DNA of 64,000 nt from Streptomyces chartreusis (lineage in GTDB: Bacteria; Actinomycetota; Actinomycetes; Streptomycetales; Streptomycetaceae). Positions 10,630-19,423 of the stretch are shown in pieces. The notes beneath the pieces are model-generated. The model had not been told where the DNA came from and searched no databases. It saw only the letters and a program-made list of their open reading frames with translations. The stretch covers positions 3,162,001-3,226,000 of the forward strand of contig NZ_CP023689.1 of NCBI RefSeq assembly GCF_008704715.1, written 5' to 3'. How positions within the stretch are numbered: the first letter of the stretch is position 1; each line of letters starts with the position of its first letter. The position numbers were made by a program, and so were the translations under genes.

Positions 10630-11409
10630 ATGGATAAGAACACCAAGTCGGCCGACGGCACCTCCATCGCGTACGAGACCAGCGGTGACGGCCCGGCGGT
10701 GATCCTCGTCAGTGGGGCGATGTCCACCGGGGGCACGGTGGCGCCGCTGGCCGTGCCCCTGTCGAAGCACTTCAGAGTGGCCGTGTACGACCGCCGCGGG
10801 CGCGGCGCGAGCGGTGCGGCCTCGCCGTACGCCGTGGAGCGCGAGGTCGAGGATCTCGCCGCGCTCATCGACGCGCTGGGCGGCGAGGCGGCGCTGTACG
10901 GCACCTCCTCGGGCGGCGCGCTGGTGCTCCGGGCGGCGGCGAGCGGGCTGCCGGTGCGTCAGGTCGCGGTCTACGAGGTGCCGTTCGCCGTGTACGAGGG
11001 CGGTGCGCAGGAGCGCGCGGAGTACACCGAGCGGCTGACGGCGGCGCTGGACGAGGGCCGCCGCGGGGACGCCGTCGAGCTGTTCCTGCGGCTGACCGGG
11101 ATGGCCGAGCAGATGATCCAGGGCGCCCGCCAGTCCCCCATGTGGGCCGGGATGGAGACGATCGCGCCGAGCCTCGCCCACGACAACGCCGTCATGGGCG
11201 ACGGTCTGGTGCCCCGGGACCGGCTCGCGTCGATCACCGCGCCGGTGCTGGCCGTCGCGGGCAGCGCGAGCCCCGCGTGGATGCACGAGGCGGCGCGGGC
11301 GGTCGCACGGACGGCGCCCGGCGGGTCGTACCGGAGCCTGGAGGGACAGACCCACATGGTGGAGCCGGACGTGCTGGCGCCGGTGCTGACGGAGTTCTTC
11401 GCGAAGTGA
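10630..11409 (+). CDS. Alpha/beta-fold hydrolase
   Basis: The product is 259 residues from ATG 10630-10632. Longer open-frame starts run back into the element's flank and are unlikely. It begins DGTSIAYETSGDGPAVILV, then has the oxyanion region GAMSTGG and YDRRGRGAS. The nucleophile elbow is YGTSSGGALV (Ser in GTSSG, near residue 97). A late Asp and the histidine in EGQTHMVEP complete a plausible triad. The family includes esterases and haloperoxidase-like hydrolases; the substrate is unknown. A non-tRNA sequence resembling a T-loop (GGTTCGATTCC) lies upstream at about 10531. Confidence 0.9.
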   Translation: MDKNTKSADGTSIAYETSGDGPAVILVSGAMSTGGTVAPLAVPLSKHFRVAVYDRRGRGASGAASPYAVEREVEDLAALIDALGGEAALYGTSSGGALVLRAAASGLPVRQVAVYEVPFAVYEGGAQERAEYTERLTAALDEGRRGDAVELFLRLTGMAEQMIQGARQSPMWAGMETIAPSLAHDNAVMGDGLVPRDRLASITAPVLAVAGSASPAWMHEAARAVARTAPGGSYRSLEGQTHMVEPDVLAPVLTEFFAK

Positions 11410-11468
11410 CGCGGCGGCCCGGCCGGCCGAGGTGACCGGGCGCCCCCGCCGGCGTCGGGGCCGTCGCC

Positions 11469-12599
11469 TCAGACCGCCGTCGGTGTCGCCCGTACCGTGG
11501 ACGCGATCGTCGCCGAGCCCACCACGCGCGTGTCGTCGTACAGGACGATCGCCTGGCCGGGGGCCACGCCGCGGACGGGCTCGGTGAAGGTGACCTCCAG
11601 GGAGCCGTCGATCAGCTCGGCGGTCACCTCGGTCTCGCCGCCGTGGGCGCGCAGCTGGGCGGTGTAGGTACCGGGGCCGGTCGGGGCGGCGCCGCACCAG
11701 CGGGGCTTGATGGCGGTGAGGGCGACGACGTCCAGGGAGGCCGCCGGGCCGACCGTCACCGTGTTGTTCACCGGCGAGATGTCGAGGACGTAGCGCGGCT
11801 TGCCGTCGGGGGCCGGGGTGCCGATGCGCAGGCCCTTGCGCTGGCCGATGGTGAAGCCGAACGCGCCCTCGTGCGTGCCGAGCTTGGCGCCGGACTCGTC
11901 GACGATGTCGCCCTCGGCCTTGCCGAGCCGGTGCGCGAGGAAGCCCTGGGTGTCGCCGTCGGCGATGAAGCAGATGTCGTGCGAGTCGGGCTTCTTCGCG
12001 ACCGCGAGGCCACGCCGCTCGGCCTCCGCGCGGATCTCGTCCTTCGTGGTCAGCGTGTCGCCGAGCGGGAACATCGCGTGCGCCAGCTGCTTCTCGTCCA
12101 GGACGCCGAGGACGTACGACTGGTCCTTGGCCATGTCGGAGGCACGGTGCAGCTCACGGGTGCCGTCGTCGTTCAGCACGACGGTGGCGTAGTGGCCGGT
12201 GCAGACGGCGTCGAAGCCGAGGGCCAGCGCCTTGTCGAGGAGTGCCGCGAACTTGATCTTCTCGTTGCAGCGCAGGCACGGGTTCGGGGTGCGGCCGGCC
12301 TCGTACTCCGCGATGAAGTCCTCGACGACGTCCTCGCGGAAGCGGTCGGCGAGGTCCCACACGTAGAACGGGATGCCGATGACGTCGGCGGCGCGGCGGG
12401 CGTCACGGGAGTCCTCGATGGTGCAACAGCCCCGCGCGCCCGTGCGGAAGGATTGAGGGTTCGCGGAGAGCGCGAGGTGGACGCCGGTCACGTCGTGACC
12501 CGCTTCGGCCGCGCGGGCGGCGGCGACGGCGGAGTCGACCCCGCCGGACATGGCGGCGAGGACGCGGAGGGGGCGGGAGGGCTGCGCGGTGTCAGTCAT
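11469..12599 (-). CDS. mnmA: tRNA-specific 2-thiouridylase MnmA
   Basis: The product is 376 residues, a normal length. It thiolates uridine 34 of Lys, Glu and Gln tRNAs using sulfur relayed from a cysteine desulfurase. It has the PP-loop [12 protein letters not shown] near the N-terminus, the catalytic cysteine in [12 protein letters not shown] and the second, persulfide-forming cysteine in [10 protein letters not shown]. The conserved TGHYA and KDQSYVL segments are present. The C-terminal beta-barrel ends [18 protein letters not shown] 12597-12599 has GGAAGGG just upstream. It is divergent from the amidase gene (60 bp). The cysteine desulfurase 0.8 kb away on the same strand is a likely sulfur donor. 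Confidence 0.96.
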   Translation of the reverse strand: MTDTAQPSRPLRVLAAMSGGVDSAVAAARAAEAGHDVTGVHLALSANPQSFRTGARGCCTIEDSRDARRAADVIGIPFYVWDLADRFREDVVEDFIAEYEAGRTPNPCLRCNEKIKFAALLDKALALGFDAVCTGHYATVVLNDDGTRELHRASDMAKDQSYVLGVLDEKQLAHAMFPLGDTLTTKDEIRAEAERRGLAVAKKPDSHDICFIADGDTQGFLAHRLGKAEGDIVDESGAKLGTHEGAFGFTIGQRKGLRIGTPAPDGKPRYVLDISPVNNTVTVGPAASLDVVALTAIKPRWCGAAPTGPGTYTAQLRAHGGETEVTAELIDGSLEVTFTEPVRGVAPGQAIVLYDDTRVVGSATIASTVRATPTAV

Positions 12600-12659
12600 A
12601 ACCCTTCCAGGGTACGGGGGCGCGGGAACCAGGGCCCACGAGTATCCGTTGACGATCAC

Positions 12660-13325
12660 ATGGGACAGCGGAAGGCTCCGAAGGACGGCGACCGGAAGGT
12701 CGGGCGTCGTGCGTTGCTCATCGGCGGGACGGCGGCCGCGGTGGGCTCGGCCGTGCTGGCCCGGGACGAGCTGGCGCGCCTGTGGTGGCGGGTGCCTGGC
12801 GTGGAGAAGCCGCGCAAGGAGGGCGAGGTCGACTTCGCGGGCGCGCGCTGGGTGGCGGCGTCGGACGCGAACTGGCGGCGGGCGGACCGGCCCGACGACT
12901 ACGGCATAGACATGGTGGTCATCCATGTCACCCAGGGCAGCTTCGACAGCGCGGTGAAGGTGTTCCAGGACCCGGAGCACGGGGCGGCCGCCCACTACAT
13001 CGTCCGCAAGGACGGCCACATCACGCAGATGATCCGCGAGCTGGACGTGGCGTACCACGCGGGCAACCGCGACTACAACGAACGCAGTGTCGGCATCGAG
13101 CACGAGGGCTTCGTGGAGCGCCCGCAGGACCTCACGGACGAGATGTACGAGGCATCGGCCCGGCTGACGGCCCGGATATGCGCGCGCTACGACATCCCCG
13201 TCGACCGCGAGCACATCATCGGGCACGTGGAGGTGCCGGGCACCGACCACACGGACCCCGGAAAGCACTGGGACTGGGACCGGTACATGAAGCTCGTACG
13301 GACGGCACGCACGGCGCCCGCATAG
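12660..13325 (+). CDS. Tat-exported N-acetylmuramoyl-L-alanine amidase (Amidase_2/PGRP fold)
   Basis: The product is 221 residues. The N-terminus carries a twin-arginine signal: [10 protein letters not shown] followed by a hydrophobic stretch to about residue 35. The mature part is an Amidase_2 domain. The zinc ligands expected are the histidine in [10 protein letters not shown], the histidine in [12 protein letters not shown] and the acidic D in [10 protein letters not shown], with the stem-binding [10 protein letters not shown] and [12 protein letters not shown] segments. It would cut the amide between muramic acid and the peptide in cell-wall peptidoglycan outside the membrane. No cell-wall-binding repeats are attached. 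It faces the cysteine desulfurase gene across a hairpin at 13339. Confidence 0.93.
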   Translation: MGQRKAPKDGDRKVGRRALLIGGTAAAVGSAVLARDELARLWWRVPGVEKPRKEGEVDFAGARWVAASDANWRRADRPDDYGIDMVVIHVTQGSFDSAVKVFQDPEHGAAAHYIVRKDGHITQMIRELDVAYHAGNRDYNERSVGIEHEGFVERPQDLTDEMYEASARLTARICARYDIPVDREHIIGHVEVPGTDHTDPGKHWDWDRYMKLVRTARTAPA

Positions 13326-13338
13326 CGCTCCCCGTGGT

Positions 13339-13370
13339 GCCGGCCGGAGCTCCCCGTGGGACCGGCCGGC
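13339..13370. terminator. Bidirectional terminator hairpin
   Basis: GCCGGCCGG (13339-13347) pairs with CCGGCCGGC (13362-13370), 14 bp apart. It is placed exactly between the stop codons of the convergent amidase and cysteine desulfurase genes. Confidence 0.75.
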
Positions 13371-13373
13371 GCC

Positions 13374-14549
13374 CTATGTCAGACCGGCGGCCCGCGCCCG
13401 TTCCACCGCCGGACCGATCGCCTTGGCGACCGCTTCGACGTCGGCCTCCGTGGAGGTGTGGCCGAGGGAGAAGCGCAGGGTCCCGCGGGCCAGGTCGGGG
13501 TCGGTGCCGGTGGCCAGCAGGACGTGGCTGGGCTGGGCGACTCCCGCGGTGCAGGCGGAGCCGGTGGAGCACTCGATGCCCTGGGCGTCCAGCAGCAGGA
13601 GCAGGGAGTCGCCCTCGCAGCCCGGGAAGGTGAAGTGGGCGTTGGCGGGGAGCCGGCCGTCGGGTGCCGGGTCGCCGCCGAGGATCGCGTCCGGGACCGC
13701 CGTACGGACCGCCTCGACCAGGGAGTCGCGCAGGGCGCCGATCTCCCGGGCGAACCACTCGCGCTGTTCGGCGGCGAGGCGGCCGGCGACCGCGAAGGAG
13801 GCGATGGCGGGGACGTCGAGGGTGCCGGAGCGGACGTGGCGCTCCTGGCCGCCGCCGTGCAGGACGGGTACGGGGGTCTGGTCGCGGCCGAGGAGCAGGG
13901 CGCCGATGCCGTACGGGCCGCCGATCTTGTGGCCGGAGACGGTCATGGCGGCGAGGCCGGACGCGGCGAAGTCGACGGGTACCTGGCCGAAGGCCTGGAC
14001 GGCGTCGGCGTGCAGGGGGACGTCGAACTCGGCTGCCACGTCGGCCAGTTCGCGGATCGGCATGACGGTGCCGATCTCGTTGTTGGCCCACATCACGGTG
14101 GCCAGGGCGACGTCGTGGGGGTCGCGGGCGATCGCTTCGCGCAGGGCGTCGGGGTGGACGCGGCCGTGGGAGTCGACCGGGAGGTACTCGATCGTGGCGC
14201 CCTCGTGCTCGCCGAGCCAGTGGACGGCGTCGAGGACGGCGTGGTGTTCGACGGGGCTGGCCAGGACGCGGGTGCGGGTCCTCGCCGGGTCGGCGTCGCG
14301 GCGGGACCAGTACAGGCCCTTGACCGCGAGGTTGTCGGCCTCGGTGCCGCCGGAGGTCAGCACGACCTCGCTGGGGCGGGCGCCGAGCGATTCCGCGAGG
14401 GTCTCGCGGGCCTCCTCGACGGTGCGCCTCGCGCGGCGGCCGGATGCGTGGAGGGAGGAGGCGTTGCCCGTGACGCTCAGCTGGGCGGTCAGCGCCTCTG
14501 CCGCCTCCGGGAGCATGGGGGTCGTCGCGGCGTGGTCGAGGTAAGCCAT
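13374..14549 (-). CDS. Cysteine desulfurase (NifS/IscS class)
   Basis: The product is 391 residues. It removes sulfur from cysteine as an enzyme-bound persulfide, using PLP, for tRNA thiolation or Fe-S clusters. The start reads [11 protein letters not shown]. The PLP-binding lysine is in [12 protein letters not shown], aspartate in [10 protein letters not shown], and the sulfur-accepting cysteine in [10 protein letters not shown]. The short loop around that cysteine is the group-I (IscS/NifS) form. I chose ATG 14547-14549; TAGAAT about 6 bp upstream of the start hints at a very short leader. Being close to mnmA suggests a role in supplying MnmA. Confidence 0.93.
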   Translation of the reverse strand: MAYLDHAATTPMLPEAAEALTAQLSVTGNASSLHASGRRARRTVEEARETLAESLGARPSEVVLTSGGTEADNLAVKGLYWSRRDADPARTRTRVLASPVEHHAVLDAVHWLGEHEGATIEYLPVDSHGRVHPDALREAIARDPHDVALATVMWANNEIGTVMPIRELADVAAEFDVPLHADAVQAFGQVPVDFAASGLAAMTVSGHKIGGPYGIGALLLGRDQTPVPVLHGGGQERHVRSGTLDVPAIASFAVAGRLAAEQREWFAREIGALRDSLVEAVRTAVPDAILGGDPAPDGRLPANAHFTFPGCEGDSLLLLLDAQGIECSTGSACTAGVAQPSHVLLATGTDPDLARGTLRFSLGHTSTEADVEAVAKAIGPAVERARAAGLT

Positions 14550-14675
14550 GGTGGCCACGATTCTAAAGGGCGCCGGTAAGGGGCCTTGTGTCAAGGTCGG
14601 CCGGTTGCGGCCGGGGGTGCCCCTACAGGTTCCCCACCGGAGTCGGTGCCCTCGTCGCCCGTGCGACGACCGCCC

Positions 14676-14954
14676 CTAGAAGCTCCAGGACAGCGTGCTG
14701 TCCATCTGGATGAACGCCAGCAGGACCAGCAGGTCGGCGACGCCCAGCCCCATGCCCAGGTACGCCCGGCCCTTGCGGCCGGTGCCACGCCACAGGGACG
14801 CGGCGGCCAGGACGATGGCGGTCGGGCCGAGGAACACGTTGAAGACCAGCAGGCCGAGCAGGCCGAGGATGAAGGACGCCACGGCCATGCCGTCGGCGTC
14901 GCGGGTGCGGCTGCGCGCGCCGGGGCGGGCGGTGGCCGGTGCGGTGAGATGCAT
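14676..14954 (-). CDS. Small DUF4190-type membrane protein
   Basis: The product is 92 residues with two hydrophobic helices, about 23-50 (ASFILGLLGLLVFNVFLG) and 65-85 (GMGLGVADLLVLLAFI), joined by a short basic loop RGTGRKGRAY. The pattern G-A-S-x-x-L-G-x-x-G plus two helices is that of the DUF4190 family, which has no known function. It follows the 50-residue membrane gene on the same strand and may share the TetR-controlled promoter at 15166-15310. Confidence 0.75.
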   Translation of the reverse strand: MHLTAPATARPGARSRTRDADGMAVASFILGLLGLLVFNVFLGPTAIVLAAASLWRGTGRKGRAYLGMGLGVADLLVLLAFIQMDSTLSWSF

Positions 14955-15012
14955 GGGGTGTCAGCTCCTGATGTGTCGGTTCGGTCCGGGTCGGCGAAGT
15001 CGATCGGTGAAG

Positions 15013-15165
15013 TCAGTTGCGGCGGGCGTGCCGCTCACGGGCGGCGAAGACGGCCAGCCAGACGGCGATCACACCGGCGGCGACGACCGTGAAGGCGAGC
15101 GGTGCGTGGGCGACGGCGCCCAGCACCACGCCCAGCAGCAGGAGCGCGGCGACAAGGAACAGCAT
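15013..15165 (-). CDS. Very small hydrophobic membrane protein
   Basis: The product is 50 residues from ATG 15163-15165, preceded by a GGGGGAT ribosome site. Two helices fill the sequence (LFLVAALLLLGVVLG and FTVVAAGVIAVWLAVFAA), ending in a basic RERHARRN tail. A longer open frame would extend through the operator region and is rejected. It resembles a small hypothetical that often accompanies this TetR gene in Streptomyces. Its function is unknown. Confidence 0.7.
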   Translation of the reverse strand: MLFLVAALLLLGVVLGAVAHAPLAFTVVAAGVIAVWLAVFAARERHARRN

Positions 15166-15218
15166 GGGTCGGATCCCCCTCCGAGATCTCTTGTGGCGAT
15201 CTCTCTCGTTACATTTCG

Positions 15219-15304
15219 GTGAACAGTTGTAGTAACAGTTGTTCACTGACCCCAAGTCTAGCGCGCCGCACGGCTTTTCAATTCCAGAGAACAGTTGTTA
15301 ACTG
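15219..15304. promoter_or_regulatory. Operator region for the TetR gene at 15311
   Basis: GTGAACA (15219-15225) and TGTTCAC (15240-15246) are perfect inverted arms enclosing two ACAGTT half-sites. A second site, CAGTT-GTT-AACTG (15292-15304), ends 6 bp before the TetR start codon. All contain the same AACAGTTGTT core. They lie between the divergent small membrane gene and the regulator. Binding by that regulator is inferred from position. Confidence 0.75.
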
Positions 15305-15310
15305 CATGGT

Positions 15311-15937
15311 ATGAGTCACACCCTCGGCCTTCGGCAGGCCCAGAAACAGAAGACCCGCCAGGCGCTGCTGGACGCGGCGCTGGCACTGCTGGAGGAGCAG
15401 AGCCTGAGCAGCCTGGGCCTGCGCGAGGTCACCCGCGCCGTCGGCGTCGCCCCGACCGCCTTCTACCGGCACTTCCGTTCCACGGCCGACCTCGGCGTCG
15501 CCCTCGTCGAGGAGGCGCTGGGCAGTCTGCACCCGATGATCCGCACGATCGTCTCCTCGGTCGGCGACAGCGACCGACGCATAGAACGGGCCGTCGAGTT
15601 GATCGCCGGCCATGTCGAGACGCATCCGGCGCATGTGCGCTTCATCGCCCGCGAGCGGCACGGCGGGGTGCAGTCCGTACGGGAGGCGATCCAGGACCAA
15701 CTGGCCCGGTTCGCGGGCGAGGTGAAGGAGGCCCTCGCCAAGGACCCGCTCTCCGAGGGCTGGAACGACGAGGACCTCCTCATGCTCGCCCACCTCTACG
15801 TCGACCAGATGCTGATCACGGCCTCGCTGTTCCTGGACGTGCTGGAGGCCCCGGAGGACGAGCGGCACGGCGTCGCCCAGGCCGCGACCCGCAGGATGCG
15901 GCTGATCAGCATCGGCCGGGAGCACTGGCTGGACTGA
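15311..15937 (+). CDS. TetR-family regulator (fatty-acid-type HTH)
   Basis: The product is 208 residues. The N-terminal helix-turn-helix (about 14-60) contains RQALLDAALALLEEQ and the recognition helix region VTRAVGVAPTAFYRHFRS, close to FabR/FadR-like TetR proteins. The C-terminal domain includes VRFIARERHGG and LMLAHLYVDQMLITAS. An overlapping upstream ATG runs into an immediate stop, so ATG 15311 is secure. It most likely represses itself and the divergent small membrane genes through the AACAGTTGTT sites. The fatty-acid link is by similarity of the DNA-binding domain only. Confidence 0.9.
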   Translation: MSHTLGLRQAQKQKTRQALLDAALALLEEQSLSSLGLREVTRAVGVAPTAFYRHFRSTADLGVALVEEALGSLHPMIRTIVSSVGDSDRRIERAVELIAGHVETHPAHVRFIARERHGGVQSVREAIQDQLARFAGEVKEALAKDPLSEGWNDEDLLMLAHLYVDQMLITASLFLDVLEAPEDERHGVAQAATRRMRLISIGREHWLD

Positions 15938-15946
15938 GCGCCGGCA

Positions 15947-15998
15947 GCACGAACAGGGCGGCACCCCCGGTCACCGGGAGTACCGCCCTCATTCGTGC
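15947..15998. terminator. Strong bidirectional nested hairpin
   Basis: Three nested arm pairs: GCACGAA/TTCGTGC (15947-15953, 15992-15998), AGGGCGG/CCGCCCT (15955-15961, 15983-15989) and CCCGGT/ACCGGG (15966-15971, 15973-15978). It separates the convergent TetR and lipoprotein genes. Confidence 0.9.
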
Positions 15999-16014
15999 CG
16001 TACCGCGTCGCGCG

Positions 16015-16434
16015 TCAGCCCTCGGTCGCGGAGGCCGCCGCGCTCGGCGCACCGCTCGGGGCACCGCTGGGCGCGGCCCCGCCACCCTGGCCACCACCGG
16101 GACCACCGCCGCAGCCACCGCCCGGCCCGCCACCGGGACCACCCTGCCCCCCGCCCGGAGCACCAGTCGGTGCGCCGCTCGGAGCACCACTGGGAGCACC
16201 GCTCGGCGCCCCCGACGGCACACCGGAGGCACCGGCCGCACCGGCCGAGGGCGCACCCGACGGCGCCCCGCTCGGCATGCCCGAGGGCGTGCCCGACGGC
16301 TGTTGGCACGACTGCTGCTGCCCGGAGCCGCCGTTGTTCGACGTCGACGACGAGTCGCCGGACCCGCAGGCCACGAGGGCCAGGGGCGAGAGCGCCAGCA
16401 GGGCGACGGCGGGGAGGAGACGCGCACGCTTCAT
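16015..16434 (-). CDS. Low-complexity Gly/Ala/Pro/Ser-rich lipoprotein
   Basis: The product is 139 residues from ATG 16432-16434 (GGAG upstream; an in-frame ATG five codons earlier is possible). The N-terminus is a lipoprotein signal, MKRARLLPAVALLAL through to a lipobox ending VAC at about residue 23. The mature chain has no recognisable domain. It is made of repeated SGAPSGAP units, a central glycine tract (GGGQGG, GGPGGG) containing one lone cysteine, and more SGAP units ending ATEG. It is a probable cell-surface spacer or stalk anchored in the outer face of the membrane; the function is unknown. Repeat number is likely to vary between strains. Confidence 0.78.
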   Translation of the reverse strand: MKRARLLPAVALLALSPLALVACGSGDSSSTSNNGGSGQQQSCQQPSGTPSGMPSGAPSGAPSAGAAGASGVPSGAPSGAPSGAPSGAPTGAPGGGQGGPGGGPGGGCGGGPGGGQGGGAAPSGAPSGAPSAAASATEG

Positions 16435-16565
16435 GAGAGACCGCTCCATGGAAGATGAGAAAAGTCCTGGAGCGGGAACTCAACCAACCCCGGTTAGGGC
16501 CCACTTGAGGATCCGCTGTCGGCGGCCTGTGCGCCCGGCGGGCGGCCGCGATCGCGCGGGTCGCT

Positions 16566-17432
16566 TCAGCGCGCGAGCCGCACCCGGGCCAGCTGCCTCG
16601 ACTGGGCCACCAGCCGGCCGGCGCTGTCCCAGACCTCGGCGTCCTCCTCCAGGAAGCCGCCCGCGAGGTTGCGGGTGGTGATCGACACCCGCAGCGGGCC
16701 GGGAGCCGGGCGGCAGCGTATGTGGGCGGTCAGCTCGACCGTGGGGACCCAGCCGGAGATGCCGATCTCGAAGGCGGTCGGCGGCAGCGCGTCCACCGCG
16801 AGGAGCAGCGAGAAGGGGTCGGCGTCCCGGCCGTCGGCCAGGCCGAACCAGGCGCGCATCTCACCCCGGCCGGAGGGCTGCCCGAGCGCCCAGCCAAGGG
16901 TGGCCGGGTCGAGCTTGAGCATCAGACGGTCGGCGATGGCCGAGCTGCCGTCGACGGGGGCGGGGCCGTCCTCGGGGCCGAAGCAGTGCTCCATCGGCGG
17001 GATCACGGGCGGCTCGGCCGTCGTACGGACGTCGTCGGGGAGGGAGTCCAGGTCGCCGTAGGAGGCGAGGACGCGGATCCGCTCGATCTCGCGGCCCTGC
17101 TCGTCGAACTGGAAGAGCGAGGCCTGGCCGGTCGACAGGGTCCGGCCCGTGCGCACCACGTCGGTGCGGACGACCGCCGGGCCCGGCTGGGAGGCGGTGA
17201 GGTAGTGCGCGGAGATCGTGAACGGGTCGGCGTGCGGCAGGGCGTCCGCGAGGGCGCGGCCGAGGACTGCCAGCAGATAGCCGCCGTTGACGGCGCTGAT
17301 GATGGTCCAGCCGGCGGAGAGGTCGATGTCGTAGACGCCGGGTTCGCGGCGGGTGAGCGCGGTGTCGCGGTCGAACTCGCTGTCGCCGATCGTGGCCCGT
17401 CGGGCCGTCGTGGCGGAGGCTGCTTCTGGCAT
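16566..17432 (-). CDS. Thioesterase family (double hotdog acyl-CoA thioesterase-like) protein
   Basis: The product is 288 residues from ATG 17430-17432; an upstream TTG is possible. Two hotdog-like halves can be seen. The N-terminal half has the helix-containing segment NGGYLLAVLGRAL, HADPFTISAHYLTA and RTGRTLSTGQASLFQ. The C-terminal half has AVDALPPTAFEIG, WVPTVELTAHI and AEVWDSAGRLVAQSRQLA. This is the TesB-like / 4HBT_3 arrangement that hydrolyses acyl-CoA thioesters. The chain-length preference is not deducible. The start faces the esterase gene across a 124-bp divergent intergenic region. Confidence 0.85.
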   Translation of the reverse strand: MPEAASATTARRATIGDSEFDRDTALTRREPGVYDIDLSAGWTIISAVNGGYLLAVLGRALADALPHADPFTISAHYLTASQPGPAVVRTDVVRTGRTLSTGQASLFQFDEQGREIERIRVLASYGDLDSLPDDVRTTAEPPVIPPMEHCFGPEDGPAPVDGSSAIADRLMLKLDPATLGWALGQPSGRGEMRAWFGLADGRDADPFSLLLAVDALPPTAFEIGISGWVPTVELTAHIRCRPAPGPLRVSITTRNLAGGFLEEDAEVWDSAGRLVAQSRQLARVRLAR

Positions 17433-17556
17433 GGATGAACGGTACAACAGCTAACTACTAAGCGGTAGCTTTGGAATCTGGTGAGATCCGGGCAACTTTT
17501 CGGCAAGTGTCCGGCTCGCCCGAAACCCGAGGCCCGATCTCCCCCTCTATCAGGAC

Positions 17557-18795
17557 ATGAGTCTCACCGGGACCCCGTTCCTCTACACGCTCGTCGTCCT
17601 GTGCGTCGTCGCCGTGGCGCTGCCGCTCGCCCTGTGGTCACGGGTGGGCGGCCCCAGGATCGTGCGGGGCGCCGCCCGGGTGCTGATGGTGCTCTTCGCC
17701 CAGGGCACGGCCGTGGCGCTGGTCTTCACGCTGGTCAACAACTCCAACCAGCTGTACGACAACTGGGGCGACCTGCTCGGCACGAGCGACCATGTGCACG
17801 AGGCCGCCGACCTCGGGGCGAGCGGCACCGGCGGGATTTCGCTGGAGAAGCTGCCCAGACTCCGGCAGAGCTTCAAGCAGGCCAAGGGCCCGGGCATGCG
17901 CGCGGAGGGCGGGGTGCTCGTCACGCACCTCAAGGGCCGGGTGTCCGGAGTGCACGCGGAGGTCAACGTCTGGCTGCCGCCGCAGTACCACCAGCCCGCC
18001 TACCGCAACCACAGGTTCCCGGTCGTGGAGGTCCTGCCGGGCTATCCGGGCTCGTCGAAGGCCTGGTACGGCACGATGGACGCGCCCCAGCAGCTCGCGC
18101 CGCTGATGCGCAGCGGGCAGATCGAGCCGTTCATCATCGTCTCGCCGCGCACCACCCTGCTGCCCGGCAAGGACACCGGCTGCGCGAACATCCCGGGCAA
18201 GGTCAACGCCGACAGCTGGCTCAGCATCGACGTGCCGAAGATGGTCCGGGACAACTTCCGGGCCCAGGCCGCGCCGGACGGCTGGGCGGTGGCCGGGTAC
18301 TCGGCGGGCGCGCACTGCGCGGCCAAGCTCGCCGTCGCCCACCCCGACCGCTACCGGGCCGCGGTCAGCATGTCCGGCTACAACGACCCCGCCGCGGTGC
18401 CCCAGTCGCTGGCCGGCAGGTCCCCGGCGCTGCGGGCCGCGAACAACCCCTACGAACTGCTGAAGGACTCCCGCGTCCCGCCGCGCGTCGCGCTGTATCT
18501 GTCCGGTCAGCCGAACGACGGCTACGAGGCCGCCATGGCCCTCCGGCGGATCGCGAAGGCGCCCACCACCGTGAACGTCGTGTTCGTCCCGACCGACGCC
18601 GGCGGCCACACCATGGCGCTGTGGAAGCCGCAGGTCGTGCCCGCGTTCCGCTGGCTGAGCGAGGTGATGGGCGACGAGCACCGCACCGGTACGGCGCCCG
18701 GGACTACTCCTCTCGCACCGTCGACCGCCGGTTCCAGGCACGCGGAGCTCGCCAGTGGAACCGCATCGCCAGCAGACGCAGCACGAAGGCCGTGA
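17557..18795 (+). CDS. Membrane-anchored esterase (antigen 85/FrmB-like alpha-beta hydrolase)
   Basis: The product is 412 residues. Two N-terminal helices (about 8-28 and 38-60) anchor it, with the catalytic domain probably outside. The hydrolase domain begins near residue 120 (VWLPPQYHQPAYRN) and has VVEVLPGYPGSSKAWYG for the oxyanion region and the nucleophile in VAGYSAGAHCA. A late histidine in DAGGHTMALWKP completes a likely triad. This is the fold of mycolyltransferase-like and S-formylglutathione-hydrolase-like esterases common in actinobacteria; the substrate is unknown. The C-terminal 30 residues are disordered, and their coding sequence overlaps the 3' end of the convergent TRIC gene by 92 bp. 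Confidence 0.88.
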   Translation: MSLTGTPFLYTLVVLCVVAVALPLALWSRVGGPRIVRGAARVLMVLFAQGTAVALVFTLVNNSNQLYDNWGDLLGTSDHVHEAADLGASGTGGISLEKLPRLRQSFKQAKGPGMRAEGGVLVTHLKGRVSGVHAEVNVWLPPQYHQPAYRNHRFPVVEVLPGYPGSSKAWYGTMDAPQQLAPLMRSGQIEPFIIVSPRTTLLPGKDTGCANIPGKVNADSWLSIDVPKMVRDNFRAQAAPDGWAVAGYSAGAHCAAKLAVAHPDRYRAAVSMSGYNDPAAVPQSLAGRSPALRAANNPYELLKDSRVPPRVALYLSGQPNDGYEAAMALRRIAKAPTTVNVVFVPTDAGGHTMALWKPQVVPAFRWLSEVMGDEHRTGTAPGTTPLAPSTAGSRHAELASGTASPADAARRP

Positions 18796-19360
18796 CGGCC
18801 GCGAGCGTGCTGGTGAGCGGGGTCAGGGCGTCGTAGTGGATGCACAGGACGGTCATCGTGGCGCCGACTATCGCCGGGACCGCGTACAGGTCACGGTCCC
18901 AGCGCAGCAGTGAGGGCACCTCGTTGGCCAGGACGTCACGCAGTACACCGCCGCCCACGGCGGTCGCGAGGCCCAGGGCGACCGAGGCGGTGAGGTTGAG
19001 GCCGTAGTCGTACGCCTTCGCCGTCCCGGCGACGCAGAACAGGCCGAGGCCCGCCGCGTCGAAGACGTTCACGCCGGTCTGGATGCGCTCCACGTGCGGG
19101 TGGAGGAAGAAGACCAGGAGCGCGGCCAGCAGCGGGGTGAGGAAGTACCCAAGGTCCGTGAACGCGGCCGGCGGCACGGCCCCGATGACCACGTCCCGGA
19201 ACAGCCCGCCGCCCAGCGCCGTGACCTCGGCGAGTACGGCTATGCCGAAGACGTCGAAGTTCTTGCGGACGGCCAGCAGGGCGCCGGAGATCGCGAAGAC
19301 GAAGATGCCGATCAGGTCGAGCGTGTGCTGGACGGACGGGCTGAACAGTTGCTGGAGCAC
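18704..19360 (-). CDS. Trimeric intracellular cation channel family (UPF0126/YicG-like) membrane protein
   Basis: The product is about 218 residues with seven hydrophobic helices. It has two tandem copies of the family unit, each with the glycine-rich kink: GGGLFRDVVIG in the first and GGGVLRDVLAN in the second. Bacterial members of this family are homotrimeric cation channels. I took the GTG at 19358-19360 (VLQQLFSPS); a GTG seven codons upstream is also open. The 3' end overlaps the esterase coding end on the other strand. A terminator for the opp operon sits 26 bp upstream of this start. Confidence 0.88.
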   Translation of the reverse strand: MLQQLFSPSVQHTLDLIGIFVFAISGALLAVRKNFDVFGIAVLAEVTALGGGLFRDVVIGAVPPAAFTDLGYFLTPLLAALLVFFLHPHVERIQTGVNVFDAAGLGLFCVAGTAKAYDYGLNLTASVALGLATAVGGGVLRDVLANEVPSLLRWDRDLYAVPAIVGATMTVLCIHYDALTPLTSTLAAVTAFVLRLLAMRFHWRAPRAWNRRSTVREE

Positions 19361-19385
19361 CCGTACATTCTCACCCAGCACAGAG

Positions 19386-19412
19386 CCCCCGCCTTACAAA
19401 GAAAGGCGGGGG
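19386..19412 (-). terminator. opp operon terminator
   Basis: CCCCCGCCTT (19386-19395) and AAGGCGGGGG (19403-19412) form a 10-bp perfect stem with a 7-nt loop, starting 11 bp beyond the oppF stop codon. Confidence 0.9.
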
Positions 19413-19423
19413 CCCGGCTTGGG

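Noticed and set aside
12550..12660. Possible small gene between mnmA and the amidase.
   Set aside because: The divergent gap is 60 bp and is explained by two ribosome sites and promoters.
15013..15255. 80-codon version of the small membrane protein.
   Set aside because: Its first 30 codons would translate the TetR operator region; the ATG at 15165 with its ribosome site is better.
16045..16330. Regular repeats that could be mistaken for a CRISPR array.
   Set aside because: The repeats are short codon repeats of the SGAP lipoprotein with no unique spacers.
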